Assembly: GCA_964036315.1 (NCBI GenBank)
Contig: OZ038495.1
Location: forward strand, 23,855,690 to 23,919,689
Reading direction: 5' to 3'
From: Acanthosepion esculentum
Lineage: Eukaryota > Mollusca > Cephalopoda > Sepiida > Sepiidae
Length of the DNA stretch: 64,000 nt
Part shown: positions 32,589 through 45,006 of the stretch, in pieces
Layout of the letters: each line of letters begins with the position of its first letter
Position numbering within the stretch: position 1 is the first letter of the stretch
Program-made: the position numbers and the translations under genes
The notes under the pieces: model-generated
Databases searched by the model: none
What the model was told of the DNA's origin: nothing
Seen by the model: only the letters and a program-made list of their open reading frames with translations

Positions 32589-33596
32589 CTTGTTTCCTTA
32601 CGAGTGAAAGTAGAACGGTGTACAAGAAATTTACATAAATTTCTCGTTAAACGTTTCCGAGTATTCATTTAATCATTCTCAATATTCCAAGAGTTAAATA
32701 TTTTAAGAACATTTAATGTATTGTATATTTTAAATTAATTATAGTGGCATAATTCTAATCTATTTATATTTAAGCGTAACATTCATTTCTCTGTTGTTTA
32801 TCTGAAAGTGGTCGTAGTGTTGGTTTCACGATAAAAAGACTTCTTAGCGAAAATATAAGCCAAATCACCTGCCTGTTATGACGGATCGATTTTCATAATC
32901 CTGACCCTCGCAGTGGGCTCATTCTCTGTTTTCATTTCTCAACTCGTTTTTACTAACGAAAATATAATTCCCGTCTGCTTCTCTTTTCGCCAATGGCATG
33001 TGTTTTTCTAATTTCTCAAGAATGAGATAAAGCCATTTCCAGTTTGTTTTACCCGCATGCCAGATTTTCGAGAAATAAAAAAGTAAACTCTTTGTGCATC
33101 ATTTGTAGAGGTGAGGCAATTCAGATATCCCTTTCTTCATTTCCACATTACCATACTATCTCTCTATCCTCCAGTTTATATTTCATTTCGGGCTTAACAC
33201 TTTTTCTGCTTAGAGTTAATTTTTAACCACCTCACGGCCTCAGTACCGCAACTTTTCGCATTCTCTTGCCAAGGTGAAAAGACATAACTTATTCGGAAAC
33301 AGTTGTAAGATTTTTCAGCTGGTGGTGTAAAAAATGACTTTTTCATTAAGGAAATGTAGCAGTATTACAGAATAATATAAACTCGTACAGAAAAGATCAG
33401 AAATCATTTCCAAATACAGACACAAAACAATTTCCTACACAGTTATATGAAACCGCATTACGATTGAAAAGAATAAATAACATGCTATATCCTCAATCTA
33501 ATTAACTTTATTTCAAATAACAAAATGTACAAGCAAAATGTAATGTAAAAAAAATAAATATAATGTAAATATATAATTCAATTAATTAAAGAGCAG
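32588..33596. other. Unassigned AT-rich spacer
   Basis: No coding region recognised; 32880-33240 is less AT-rich. Confidence 0.5.

Positions 33597-33680
<84 letters not shown>
33597..33680. repeat. (TA)n microsatellite
   Basis: A TA tract with two single interruptions (TGTA), just before a Penelope copy. Confidence 0.95.
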
Positions 33681-33699
33681 TGTCTTTAAAGTCTACAAG

Positions 33700-35472
33700 T
33701 GATATTTATATCACCAACTGGATAAAGGCCCCGGTGTAGCAATTTTAAATAGTCAGGATTATATTGATAAAATGGAAGTCAATTTACATGATTCCTTTAA
33801 GTTGAGGAAAATTGGTTTTGTAAATGTATGTGAGAATACCAATAATAATAAAAAAAAATAGGCGAGAATACATAGACAGTTGTTTTCTGCATATAAAAGC
33901 AACCTGATTTCCAAGAGTGTGTACAATCGCATTAGACCTGTTGGTTCCCAGCGTTCACAATTGTATAATTTGCTCAAGGTACATAAGGACAGTGTGCTTC
34001 TCAGTCCCATTCTTTCTATGATCGCTTCCGTGCAACACATATTTGCCAAATGGTTAGCTAAAATACTCCAACCTGTTTCAGATTTATTCTCCACCCCAGC
34101 CTTTCTGACTCCTTCAAATTTTCTAATTCTATTAGAAATTCGGAAATTTGTTCTAAAGAGAAACTCCTCATGTCATTTGACATTGTATTTGTACGAACGC
34201 ACCCATTCGAAACCGCGTACAAATATGTTCCGACGCTTTCTACAAGGTTTTCTTGGGCCCTTCTTTAATGCCGGAAGCTCTTTTTTCAGTTTATGCATTT
34301 AACAACTGGAAATGTTTAGTTTTGACAATACTATGTGCGTTCAAATCGATGGGGGTTACCATGGGTATTCCTTTTGGTCCGATATTAGCCAACATTTTTG
34401 TTGTTTTTTACGAGCAATTTTTGTTTTAGAAATGATGCTGCAGCCTTTCATCATCAACTCAATTCTCTTCATCCATGAGGAATAGTTGTACCTTGCCTTT
34501 CTTGGATGTTCCTGTTGAACGTAGAGATGATATCTTTATTACCTGCGTTCATCGCAAACCTATGTTCACGTTCACTAACTGGAATTCGTTGGTTCCAAAA
34601 GCCCGTAAGATTAACCTGATGATTTTTTCTCCCTGTAACTGGAGAAAATTCATCACATTTTTATTGACAATTATTTTCTTGCCAATCTTGTTAAGCGCGT
34701 GGTTGAGCGTAAAATTAGACGTTTCAAATAACCGGTAGTTTTGGGGCCCAGTCTCTGTCCTATCTATTTGAAACTACCGTGGTTAGATATGAAGAGTCAA
34801 ATGCTTGCAGACAGTGTGTCAGCTTGCAATATATCAGGTTTTTCTACTATCAAGTTACGAGTTGTTTTCAAGACCATTTCGGTGTTTCCATCTTTTGTTA
34901 TATGTCTGTCTTACTTTCAATTAGTTTTGTAGTATATAAGTATAAATATCAGTGCGATGTTGAATACGTACGATGGACTAATCTGAGGTTGGAGACGCTT
35001 ACGTGTCAGCATGTTCCGGCTAATATAAAATCAGGTAATCTGAGTCTTTCTTCTTGGACGACTCAGTCTGAAAATGATTCGACAATAGGCCAACATCTAC
35101 TTGACAATCCCCACTGTGCCTCCAAATATGTAGATAGTTTTTCACTGTTTTGTACAGAGCCAGTTCTACTCACCTCTTGCGTGTTCGAGAAGCAATAACA
35201 TGAAGTTACATCAACCAGTTTTGTGCAATTCGGCATTTCCATCTTTTGTTAAAGATCGACTGTCCTCCTTTCAAAGTAGTTCTGTCTATAAATATAAATG
35301 TCAGTGTAATGCTGAATACGTAGGATTGAATAATCTGAGATTGGACGCCTTTACGTGTCAGCATGTTCCGTCTAATATAAAATCAGGCAATCCGAGTCTT
35401 TCTTCTTGGACGACTCCGTCTGCACATGATTCGGCAATAGGCCAACATCTACTTGATAATACCGACTGGTGA
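33700..35472 (+). mobile_element. Penelope-like element, decayed, with duplicated GIY-YIG end
   Basis: Plus-strand remnants run in Penelope order: GPGVAILNSQDYIDKMEVNL (33735), SQRSQLYNLLKVHKD and PILSMIASVQHIFAKWLAKI (33950-34070), MGIPFGPILANIFVVFYEQF (34362), LPFLDVPVERRDD and VHRKPMFTFTNWNSLVPKAR. A GIY-YIG-like stretch follows (VYKYKYQCDVEYV...CQHVPANIKSG). That last part occurs twice, near 34925-35160 and 35275-35472 (VYKYKCQCNAEYVGLNNLRL). Many frameshifts and stops are present. Penelope enzymes couple a telomerase-like reverse transcriptase with a GIY-YIG nuclease. Confidence 0.88.
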
Positions 35473-35854
35473 TGGCACTAATTTCTTCATAAAGGCAAAA
35501 AAGGTAGAGACGGTAGATCGCCATTTAGGAGAGCCTTTTTGGTGATCAGACTAACCAGTGGCTGTGACTTTCCATTTTGAAGGTACCGGGTTGGCAGTGG
35601 CTGCTGCTTCCAAATCGTCGTAATGAGCCCAGAATCTTTGGTAGCGCTTAGAGAAGCTGCTCCGATCAGCTGTCGCATAATATCGGAGTGTCTGCAGTGT
35701 CATGTCGTGTATGGGTAGATACCCCTGAATGTAATTCCGCTAGGCGAAATTGAGTCCTCATGCTCTGTTCCCAGTCACATACTGGGTGGGGGTTGTATTG
35801 CCATTGACGACATATAGTGACAAATATGGAAATCAAAACATAAAGAAATAAAAC
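35473..35854. other. GC-richer spacer, possibly LINE 5' leader
   Basis: This non-AT-rich stretch directly precedes the Jockey-like coding region and may be its 5' untranslated part. No motif fixes this. Confidence 0.4.
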
Positions 35855-38725
35855 TAAAGCAGCTTACAAAAAACCACCTACCACACTAAACCTTTCTCCA
35901 ATATTCACGGTATCCGTTCCAACTTATGTAGCGTAGAATCCTTCCTCCTGGAATGGTTGCCAGATATCTTTGCCCTTTGTGAAACCAACTTGAATTCTTT
36001 CATTGCTACCAATGATTTTTTGATTCCAGGTTATCTTCCTCTTTGCCGAAAAGATTTCAGTATTCACATGCATAGCTTGGTGTTTACATCCGGGATAATC
36101 TGCCCATGGCCAGAGATTTGTCTCTCGTGACTGCTGACTACTCATGTGCTTCTGTCTTTCGCTACTAAACTCCACCAGCTATCTCTTTTTCCTTTATCGC
36201 TCCCCCTCTTCCCAAGACTGCAGTATGTTAGAAGCAATAGCTGACAGTATAGAAAAGGCATTTTCTCCCCATCTAGCTTCGAACACCTTTCTCTTCGGTA
36301 ACTTTAATGCTCACCACTACACGTGGCTGAAACATTCTAAAGGTACTGATGTGCCGGTATATAGACTACATTTTCCCATTACCCAATCCCTCACTCAAAT
36401 CGTGGACTTCTTACCCATTTCTCTAGCCAAATCGAGCAACAGGTTTCTCTAGTGGATCTATTTTTTACCTCCTCTCCTCGCTCTTGCCGAGGTTCGAAAT
36501 ACTGCCCTCTTGGTAATTCGGACCATTCTGATATCTCCTTCCAAACATCCATTAAACAGGAACCCCCTATCCATAAGACATATTTCCGTTACTAACATGC
36601 CGATTGGGGCTCATTCTGGCATTTTCTTCGTGATGCCCCTTGGACTGAGATCTGCAATCTTTCAATTGAAAATTGCGCTACTGAAGTTTCTTCTCTGGTT
36701 AAAGCCGGCATGGACGCTCTCATCACTTATCAGAATTACCAGGGGAAAATGCAATCCTCACTATGGTTGACATCAGCATCCTCGGCAGCCGTAACACTAT
36801 TTCCGGCTTTATCAGTGTGACAGTTTTCATTATAGCAGGGACCTATTTGCTATTGCTCGTAACAAATGTAAGCGAGTCCTCGAGGGAGCCAAGTCCCTGT
36901 TTGCTGAGAAAATGAAACACCGCCTAGCCTCTAAAAACTTAGGCTCTCGTAATAGTATACTGGCGGCTCTGTAATAGTATACTCAATAAGTGCAAGGTCT
37001 CTATTCCCTTATTTCAATCGATTTGAGGTGTTACCTTCCTCTGCTGATAAAGCTGAATGCTTTGCCCGTAAATCCTTCTTAAACTATATTCTTGACTCGT
37101 CTGGAGTATCCAAGCATAACTTCCCACTTAGAACTGATTCTCTTTTGAGAGATATGCACATAACCTCTTTTGCTATCATCACTAACCCGGATCCCCACAA
37201 AGCAGGTGGACCCGATGGTATCCCTGTAATAGTCATTAAGATGTGTACTCTAGAACTCTCTAAACTCTATTATAAATGCCTTGCAGCCTCCTGCGTTCCT
37301 GTCTGCTGGAAGTAATCGTCTGTTGTTCCAGTTTTTAAGAACTCTGGTGAACCGTCCGACCCATTCAACTATCGGCCTATTAGCCTTCTATCACTTTTTG
37401 GGAAACTCCTAGAAGCCACAGTCAATGCTTAACTGGTTCACCATCTTTCATTGCAGGTCCTTTTCTCAGACAAGAAATACGACTTTCGTTTTTCCATGTT
37501 AACTGCTGATGTACTAACGATAATTGCGGAAACAGTCTATCGTGGTCTAGATAAAAATGGTGAAACCTGGGCTGTAGCACTGAACATCTCGAAAGCCTTT
37601 GAAAGTGTCTGGCATTCAGGTCTTTTCCACAAGCTGGAAAGATACGGTATCTCCGGGCACGTTTTTTTGGGTTGATCCAGTCTTTCCTATCAAATCGTGA
37701 AATCAAAGTTGTCCTGAACGGCCACTCGTCTACATATTTTCGTACTAACGCGGGTGTTCTCCATCCTTAGTTCTACGTTGATTTTAATCTTCATTAACAT
37801 CCTTCCAGATGATATCAGCTCTCAACGTGACATCTACACTGACGACAAAACCATTTACACAACCCTTGATAATAAGGTTGATCAGTCCGACAAGGACAAA
37901 ATGGCAGCTGATGCTCAAAACAAACTCAAGATCATCGTTAACTGGGATAAAAGATGGTTTTTCAAATCTAACACCCCTAAAAATAAACTTCTCTCCATTA
38001 ATCATCTGAGAGGCAACTCTCTGGTTTCCGTAAGAATTGTTGATGCTATCCTCGATGAAAGTGACTCACTGCGCCTTCTCGAGTTAACGTTCTCAGCTGA
38101 CATGAAGTGGAAAGACTATATTGAATCCATTGCTGGTCATCTGCTAGGAAAGTGGGTTCACTGTGCCGGCGAGACCATTTTTCTCTCCGTAATCTATCTT
38201 GCATATCTATAAGTCTACTATTCGTCCATGCTTAGTATATTGCTGCCACATATGGTCCGGCGCCACTTCTATTTACCTAGAGGAAGAATCAGCAATATTA
38301 TTGGTCATGATCGGCTTCAGTCACTTGCCCACCGCTGTAAGGTTGCCTCTCTGTGCCTTTTTTTATAAATACTTTCATGGTAATTTTTCGGATGAGCTCT
38401 TCGCTATGCTACCTAAGCGCAATACTAGACAGGCGGCGAGATTTCATCAATCTGCAGTTGAGCAAGCTAGATGCAGCCGTAACTTCTATGCTGATAGTTT
38501 CTTTTTAATTACTTTTCGCTTGTGGAAATTCCTTCCAGCTCCATGATTTCCAGACAACTTTAATCCGTAAAAATTTAAATTCAATGTCAATCGCTGTCTA
38601 CTGTCATCCTGATTGCTTTTTTCTCTTTGTATTGATTACTAATTTTTTCTGTTCCTAATTCCTGCACACCCTGCAACCCCTTGCGTGTTAGTGGATGTCT
38701 TACTTGGGGTGATAACGATATAAAA
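35855..38725 (+). mobile_element. Jockey-like LINE, long decayed copy
   Basis: The plus strand codes an AP-type endonuclease (NIHGIRSNLCSVESFLLEWL about 35905, FALCETNLNSF, FLYRSPSSQDC, FLFGNFNAHHYTWL). The reverse transcriptase follows (KAGGPDGIPVIVIKM about 37200, FKNSGEPSDPFNYRPISLL, ALNISKAFESVWHSGL, YTDDKTIY where the catalytic site reads TDD). Then comes a C-terminal region with IYKSTIRPCLVYCCHIWSGA. The tail has CTTGGGGTGA near 38706. At least ten frameshifts or stops break it. The order of endonuclease then RT and the motif style fit the Jockey group, but clade assignment needs a tree. Five further copies of the family lie in the window. Confidence 0.9.
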
Positions 38726-38796
38726 ATGTAATGCCAAAAAATAAACTTATAAAAAATCAGTGAGAGAAGAAAATACACATTTCTGTTTGAATTTCT

Positions 38797-39135
38797 GGGA
38801 TGAGAAATATTTACACTATTTATATTCGTCCTCATCTTTGTTGCTGTTATCTCAACATTTCGGCCGTTGCGCTCTCTGACTTTTCTTCAGCGCATATCGA
38901 TCTGGGTGATCTACAGGTGATGCTGGACTGAACCCTGTATTTAATCTATGGGAGGGGGTGACTTAGTTAAGACTAAGAGGCTGCTCATGTCTAGGGTTAT
39001 CGTCTAATTCTTATTTTTTATTTAGTACTGCTCAGTTATTGTTTTCCCGGTTCCATTGAGTTCGAGTACACATTGCCCGATCCAGGGTTTGAACTCACAA
39101 TTACCAACGCTTTAATCAATCTAAGCAATATTTAA
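38797..39135 (-). repeat. SINE-like repeat related to the 5985 family
   Basis: The left part (GGGATGAGAAATATTTACACT, CATTTCGGCCGTTGCGCTC) matches the 3' body of the SINE family. The right end on the minus strand has GTGAGTTCAAACCCTGGATC, a box B-like word. The middle differs from the other copies, so it may be a subfamily. Confidence 0.65.
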
Positions 39136-39189
39136 GTTTCTTTTCTCACGTAAACTTAACATTTTTTAGAACTTCGATAAAATGATTTG

Positions 39190-39350
39190 AACTCCCTGAG
39201 TTTAGAACACCAAGTCTTAAAAAGTACGTAATTGGAATCCGAAAGAGCTTGGATAGCGAAAGGTGCCTTCTAAAATCTAAGCATAGTATTAAGAAACAAG
39301 TAAACTTCGTTAGAAAACAAGAAAAAAGAAAAGAGTACTGAACTCTTATG
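39190..39350 (+). mobile_element. RTE-like LINE fragment
   Basis: GGAATCCGAAAGAGCTTGGA and the following 130 bases match 40160-40310, which continues into an RTE-like coding stretch. Confidence 0.65.
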
Positions 39351-39984
39351 TAACAATATTACTCCCGTTTATAAAAAAATAAAAGGTCCATAATAGAAAC
39401 CCATGTTTTTTATGCTTCTTCTTTAATTCTTTACATATGGACACGCACCATCTAAAATACACCCAAATGCACATCTTTTAAATTCCGTATACTTTTTATA
39501 AACAACTGTTATCAACATCTGACTACTTCGAGATTTGTTTTATCTATTGTGCTGTGTGTATTTGCAATTTTGCTGTTTCAGATCAGATGTTTTTTAAGCT
39601 GAATAAAAAATTCTGAAGACGTGTACTTGTGTATAGTATGACCCTGTCCCTTTTTTCTTTCAACTTTCCTTCAAAATTTCTCGTATTATGCACAAGGAAA
39701 TACAGTTGTAATAGGCACAACAAGACGCATGGGAAGCGTAGTCCCATTTCAAACTGACCTCAAGTATAAAAGATAATGAAACATTTTATTAATAAACATT
39801 GAAACTACTTAAGGTGACAGATGAATTTTCCTTATTGTCAAAGCCAAATTTCACGAAATTTAATGAAGAAGTACAGATAAACATAGAACATAAATTAGTT
39901 TCAGTTACCTGCATTTCTTTATGTATATCATATCTATATTGATTATCTATAAATCTTCTTAAAATATTAAACCATCGCCGATTC

Positions 39985-40155
39985 TCTTTAGCATATCAAT
40001 ATTCTTTACTAAAAAGTACCTCGTTTGTCTCTATTAGGTGTTGGCCCTTCATAGTCGCAGAACGATGTTATTTGGCCCAGGCACAATCCGCTCTTCTGAC
40101 TTGTCGTCGTACTTGGCTTTAACCTACCTATATTATACACTTGTTGTGAAACATT
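39985..40155. repeat. Duplicated sequence, copy without LTR insertion
   Basis: It aligns with 40420-40530 joined to 40853-40940, about 85-90 percent by eye. At the point of the LTR insertion in the other copy it reads TTTGGCCCAGGCACA without interruption. Confidence 0.85.
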
Positions 40156-40385
40156 ATATTCGTAATTGGAATCCGAAAGCGCTTGGGATAGCGAAAGATG
40201 CCTTCTAAAATCTAATAGCATTAAGAAACAGGCAAATTTCGTTAGAAAAAAGAAAAGAAAAAAGAAAAAGAAAAGAGCACTAAACTATTATGTAACAATA
40301 TCAGTCCTCCTATATAGCAGGGAATGCTGGACAATTTCCCCAGAGATGAAGAGACTTGAAACAATAAAAATGTGGTCCTTTTGAA
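40155..40385 (+). mobile_element. RTE-like LINE fragment
   Basis: It codes NYYVTISVLLYSRECWTISP and EMKRLETIKMWSF, matching the RTE-type C-terminal motif (VLLYGSECWTI). Its first 150 bases repeat 39190-39350. A purine-rich AAAAAGAAA run splits it. Confidence 0.8.
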
Positions 40386-40419
40386 GGATGCTGAGAATAC
40401 CATGGACCGAACATGTGAA

Positions 40420-40940
40420 AATCACCGATTATCTTTATCATATTAATATTCTTTACTAAAAAGTACCCCCTTTGTCTCTACTAGAAGGTGTTGACCCTTC
40501 ATAGTCGCAGGCCGATGTTATTTGACCCAGTGTTAAGGGGTCTTCCCCTTTTTACACAAATGGACTCACCCAGGGTATACATATATTACAGCCAGTTAAT
40601 ACCCGGACAGTAGAAGAGTAGTATAACGTAGCGGCAAGAGTCACAGTAACAAGTATGTAGACTCAGTAAGAAGTCATACAGCGATACGTCGATACCAAAG
40701 ACTATATATATATTTTTCTATTAACCCGCATTTCTGGAACTACTAACCTGTATTACCAGTTTGTATTATTACGTTAATACATTTATTTTCCTATATTCAT
40801 TCTTGGCGTTTGTTATTATTTGCTACCGGATTTCATCCCGGAATCCACAACACCTAGGCACATTCCGCTCTTCTGATTTGTCGTCGTACTTGGCTTTAGC
40901 CTACATATATTATACACTTTTTGTGAAACATTATATTTGA
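40420..40940. repeat. Duplicated sequence, copy carrying a solo LTR
   Basis: The second copy of 39985-40155, interrupted at 40530/40853 by the solo LTR. Confidence 0.85.
40531..40852. mobile_element. Solo LTR in a duplicated locus
   Basis: 322 bases, TGTTAAGGGG...CCACAACA, with the typical TG...CA ends. CCCAG on the left and CCTAG on the right form a five-base target duplication with one mismatch. The undisturbed paralogue at 39985-40155 shows the empty site. It is a different family from the LTR at 17113. Confidence 0.9.
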
Positions 40941-42039
40941 GGGAATCTCTTATACCCTTAATGTCTTGAACACGACCGCCAAATATAACACTACTACTGG
41001 GTAGATCCTGCCACTGCTAACTGAATGGGACGAGTACTGCTGGGACGATCCGCAGTCACTTCATCTTTAGTTACGACACCAAATATAGAAATTACGCAAA
41101 GAGGTCGTGTCTTTGCTTCGGTCTCTGATTCGATGACGTCCTGAATAAGAAACTTCTTCACTCATGTTTTAGTTATATTATTGATGTATCAAGATCAGGG
41201 TTGAAACGTTGTAAGATCGAGCCAGACACGTGTCACACAAAGGGATATTAATGGAAAATTTGGAATAATGACTGGTAGAAAAGATTTGGCAGATATTAAT
41301 AAAATATTGTTTATTTTTGTTATCAATAATTTTGTGCATAGTTGTTTCAAACTTGTGTCATCATCTCCAAAGTTATATATTAAGAAATGAACGCAGAACT
41401 ACCTACAAAGTAAGCACATAAGATATTCAGTAGCACAAAATAATCGAAAGGAATATTTGACGAACTAGACCATCGTTCTTAGGATATCCATCTTGATCAT
41501 AGTCAGATCATTCACTCCATCGAATGGCCACACTCGTATCTTAATAATAAACCATGAATTTCTTACTTCAAACCGATGGCAATTGCGATCAGCACATTTT
41601 TAAGAAACTGAAAATTCTGTTAGGCCTTAAATGCCAAAACGATAGTGTGAGAGAATGAAAATAAACGAATAAATGAAATAATAAATAAAATAAAATAAAG
41701 AAAGAATTTAATTTACCCATAATTAAAAAAGGAAACCAAAAGGCTTCCGATCATATGTGAATTTTATGACCCTACATCCGGAAAGGAGATGATCGCTCTA
41801 TTTTCATTTCACAACCATTGAGTTCGGACTTGTTTGGTAGCTGTCCTAACGATTGGGAGATTCGGTCGCTCTTACTCAGCGTCGGGCTGACTTATGGTCG
41901 ACCATTCTCTATACCTCCGCATCCTGTACCTACATTCGTGAATAAACATTGGCCACATTCAGTTTCTCATCAAGTCTTCGTTTTGGTTAGTATAGTATAC
42001 TAACAGATTTGTTTGTAGAATGAACGAGAGATTTTTCTT
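40941..42039. other. Unassigned spacer
   Basis: No gene recognised. 41815-42000 is richer in GC and shares a loose likeness with 5330-5460, perhaps an old repeat. Confidence 0.45.
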
Positions 42040-42150
42040 TAAATTTCTGGGATGAGAAGTTAATATTTACATTATATTCGGACTATTTTCCTCATCTTTG
42101 TTCTTGGTATCACAACGTTTCGACCGTTGTGCCCTCCGGCCTTCCTGTGG
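42040..42150 (-). repeat. SINE 3' fragment (5985 family)
   Basis: GGGATGAGAAG, CACAACGTTTCGACCGTTGT and GCCCTCCGGCCTTCC match the body of the SINE family. Confidence 0.85.
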
Positions 42151-42264
42151 TGTAAATATGCGCAACCAAATCAGAAAAGAACGAATCATATTCCGGAAAC
42201 GAAAACCAAGCGAATGATTTCCGTAAACATTCAAAAACATAAATTCGATATTATATTTCATAAC

Positions 42265-42415
42265 ATACATTATTAGCTACCCTACTTTGATTTGATAATA
42301 TGCATTATTATACACTTTAAGATTCGATATTATGGATTATTAGCTATCCTACTTTGAGTTGATAATATTCATTGTAAGATTCGATAATATGCATTATTAG
42401 TTACCCTATTAAATG
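42265..42415. repeat. Short tandem array, about 70-bp unit
   Basis: Words GATTCGATATTATG, CATTATTAGCTA and CCTACTTTGA recur two to three times. Confidence 0.8.
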
Positions 42416-42635
42416 GCGAGGATGTTCAGGTAACGTAACTGTTATTGGCACCAAAATGGGAATTGATGAGACGCCCCCAAGTTTCAAACTATTCTATTTG
42501 CGATCACTTTCGAGAATACCGTTCGGAAAGGCATTAATTAATTTCTTCACACCTCAGTCGTATCATTAATTTGCAGGATAGCCTTGGTTAGTCGTCAGTG
42601 TACGAAAAAGATAATCCAGAATTCAGAAAAAAAAA

Positions 42636-42938
42636 TCACTCTACTATATTTCGCAAGAACACATAGCAATTAACAGGGTCTGTGGAAAGCCGTGATCTCC
42701 TACGACCTGAGTTTTCTAAAATATTACAGGTAGGAATTCTCCTCAAATCTACAGAAGCTTTCTCATTATTTTTGCTGACCTCCAGTAATGGGAACGAATT
42801 TTCAGTCATCAGTTCATCAACATGGATTAAAATATCTTGAAAATCCTTTTTTTCTTGGTCATAATTATCATATACGTTTCCTTGCTTGTATGGAATAACC
42901 AGCGTTAATGTTAGAAATTTAGATGACTTAATATTCAT
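42636..42938 (-). CDS. Unrecognised 100-residue open frame with a tribasic site
   Basis: An open frame from ATG at 42938 to TGA at 42636, with a stop codon immediately upstream in frame. The protein begins MNIKSSKFLTLTLVIPYKQG, has an acidic middle (YDNYDQEKKDFQDILIHVDE) and near the end a GRRRSR cluster followed by DPVNCYVFLRNIVE. Basic clusters after glycine are cleavage and amidation sites in neuropeptide precursors. However, the N-terminal hydrophobic stretch is short for a signal peptide and no precursor family is recognised. It may be one exon of a larger gene or chance. Codon use is unremarkable and no splice sites were established. Confidence 0.3.
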   Translation of the reverse strand: MNIKSSKFLTLTLVIPYKQGNVYDNYDQEKKDFQDILIHVDELMTENSFPLLEVSKNNEKASVDLRRIPTCNILENSGRRRSRLSTDPVNCYVFLRNIVE

Positions 42939-42953
42939 AGTCTTTAATTTCAC

Positions 42954-43375
42954 TCAATCCTTTTATTTGAGTCTCGGGCAAAGAATTACTTCAAGGGAAG
43001 TAACTCTTCAAAACCTTAGTAAAATATCGATCTAAGGGAGACAACTGTATCATATGAAAAATCACCCGATTATTCAAAATAAAACTGTAAATCGAAATAC
43101 AATAAAAAATATAAAAGATGTTCAAAATTATTAAAATTGAAAGGAATTACTATGAATCATTAGGAGTAATAATAAGGTAAAATTATTTTGGAATGTATGA
43201 AGAAATTTCTTAAAATGTGCTAAAAAAAATAAAATTTAGAGAGAATGTAATTGTCAATATTTTAATGAAGTTGGTCATATTTTCAGAATTAAATTTAAAT
43301 GCGTTTTTTTTCAAATAATTTACGATACAAATATAAATTTAAATAATGAATTTAAAATTTAGTCTATTTCTGAAG
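42954..43375. other. AT-rich spacer
   Basis: Very AT-rich with no recognised feature. Confidence 0.5.
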
Positions 43376-43682
43376 TATTATGTACACTATTTACATTATT
43401 CGAACTTTGTCTTTGTCGCCATATTTATCACAACGTTTCGGCCGTTGTACGCTCCGGCCTTCTTTACGTGGTTGGAATGTCGAACTGAAACCTTTATTTC
43501 GCTCACTGGGGTAGACTGTTCTACTTCCATGTGCCATGTCCAATGGATGTCAGTTATCAGTTATCTCCTGTTAATTCCCCTCTCAATGTTCTCCACCACC
43601 ATAACCAGGTATTCAACTCACACTCTTTGGGTCCTGTCACTGGATCTAACTAACGCCTTTATCCACTGTGCCATGTGGCCTT
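43376..43682 (-). repeat. tRNA-derived SINE, full-length-like
   Basis: About 90 percent identical to the copy at 5985-6340, with the tRNA-like head at the right end (CACAGTGGATAAAGGCGTTA) and the body GGAGCGTACAACGGCCGAAA. Confidence 0.88.
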
Positions 43683-43896
43683 GAGGACGTCTGTGTATGA
43701 ATTTCTGGGTATTATAAACCTAATGTATTCAGCTTCATTTTTACCAGTACTCATATAGCATTTTTTGCTGTTACCATTGGATATTTTTACCAGAGCTCAT
43801 TTTGATTTTTTTTGTTATTATTATCGCTTTTTCTCTGGCACTCCTTATTACTGATTCCCAAATTGAATTCATTTATATGCTTTGTCGGTTAACGTA

Positions 43897-44112
43897 GTGG
43901 AGAAGTTTGAGAGGAGAATTAACAGGAGATAACTGACAACTGACATCCATTAGACATGGCACGTGGAACTAGAACAGTCTACCTCAGTGAGCGAAATAAA
44001 GGTTCAGTTCGACATTCCAACCACTTGAAGAAGGCCGGATCGTACAACGGCCGAAACGTTGTGATAAATATGGCGACAAAGATGAGGACAATAGTCCGAA
44101 TAATGTAAATAG
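43897..44112 (+). repeat. SINE, 5'-truncated, opposite orientation
   Basis: The body of the same SINE family (GAATTAACAGGAGATAACTG, GTACAACGGCCGAAACGTTG), lacking the tRNA head. It forms an inverted pair with the copy at 43376-43682. Confidence 0.88.
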
Positions 44113-44479
44113 TGAATTTAAAATTAATATATAAAGATAAATTTATATAATCAATTCATCGACTTAATAAATAAATATACATATATATGAAACATCACGC
44201 GTTGTGCCGTGAAGCTTCATCAATGGATATTTATTCTGGTGTCATTGGAAGATTCCGGTTTCGAAAAACATCAGAGCTATATCCTATCCAACATTTTTGG
44301 CTTTGCGATGGCTTTCGGGAGACTTTCTTTAATTATTTTCATATTGTTTGTTTAATATCTAGTAAGAATAGCAGAAGTAGAATTTTTCGTTATTGCTAGA
44401 TGAAGATTTTTCAATTTAAATTTTGTCAAGCACGCTCTTTATTTTATTGATGCTTTTTATGTAAATGGTAAATGTTCGC

Positions 44480-44480
<1 letters not shown>
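44113..44480. other. AT-rich spacer
   Basis: A plus-strand open frame at 44187-44399 has no recognisable motif. Nothing else seen. Confidence 0.45.
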
Positions 44481-44522
<42 letters not shown>

Positions 44523-44669
44523 CATGAATCATTCATACAAAAAGTAGATTAGTAAAGTTAATGATATAAATGGCGAAAAACATCTTCGCAAACAAGTTTA
44601 TTAAAGTTGCATTAACCTACGAACTGTTTGAATGATTCATGTAATATAACTTCAACTGCACTACATACT

Positions 44670-44708
<39 letters not shown>
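44481..44708. repeat. Foldback with 18-bp arms inside (TA)n
   Basis: TATTACATGAATCATTCA at 44518-44535 and its exact complement at 44629-44646. (TA)n touches the left arm, and a second (TA)n tract lies at 44673-44708 after a 26-base gap. Confidence 0.88.
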
Positions 44709-44714
<6 letters not shown>

Positions 44715-44964
44715 CAGGTGTGCAGTGAAATAGGAAAGAACACGTTAGGTAGATAATCCGGTGTTCCTTAATATTTAGCTTTATTTTCAAAAGGACAGTG
44801 CTCCATACAGAAGTAGAGCTTATATTATAATAATATTTTTAGTTTTTAAAACTATGATTCCTCCGCTACATAAGAGTTCTCATGTTTCAAAAGCGAGAGC
44901 CGAGACCCCTAACATAATTTTTTAAGTTATGTAGAGTTAAGGTGTCTGGACCCGCTTCCTTGTC

Positions 44965-45006
<42 letters not shown>

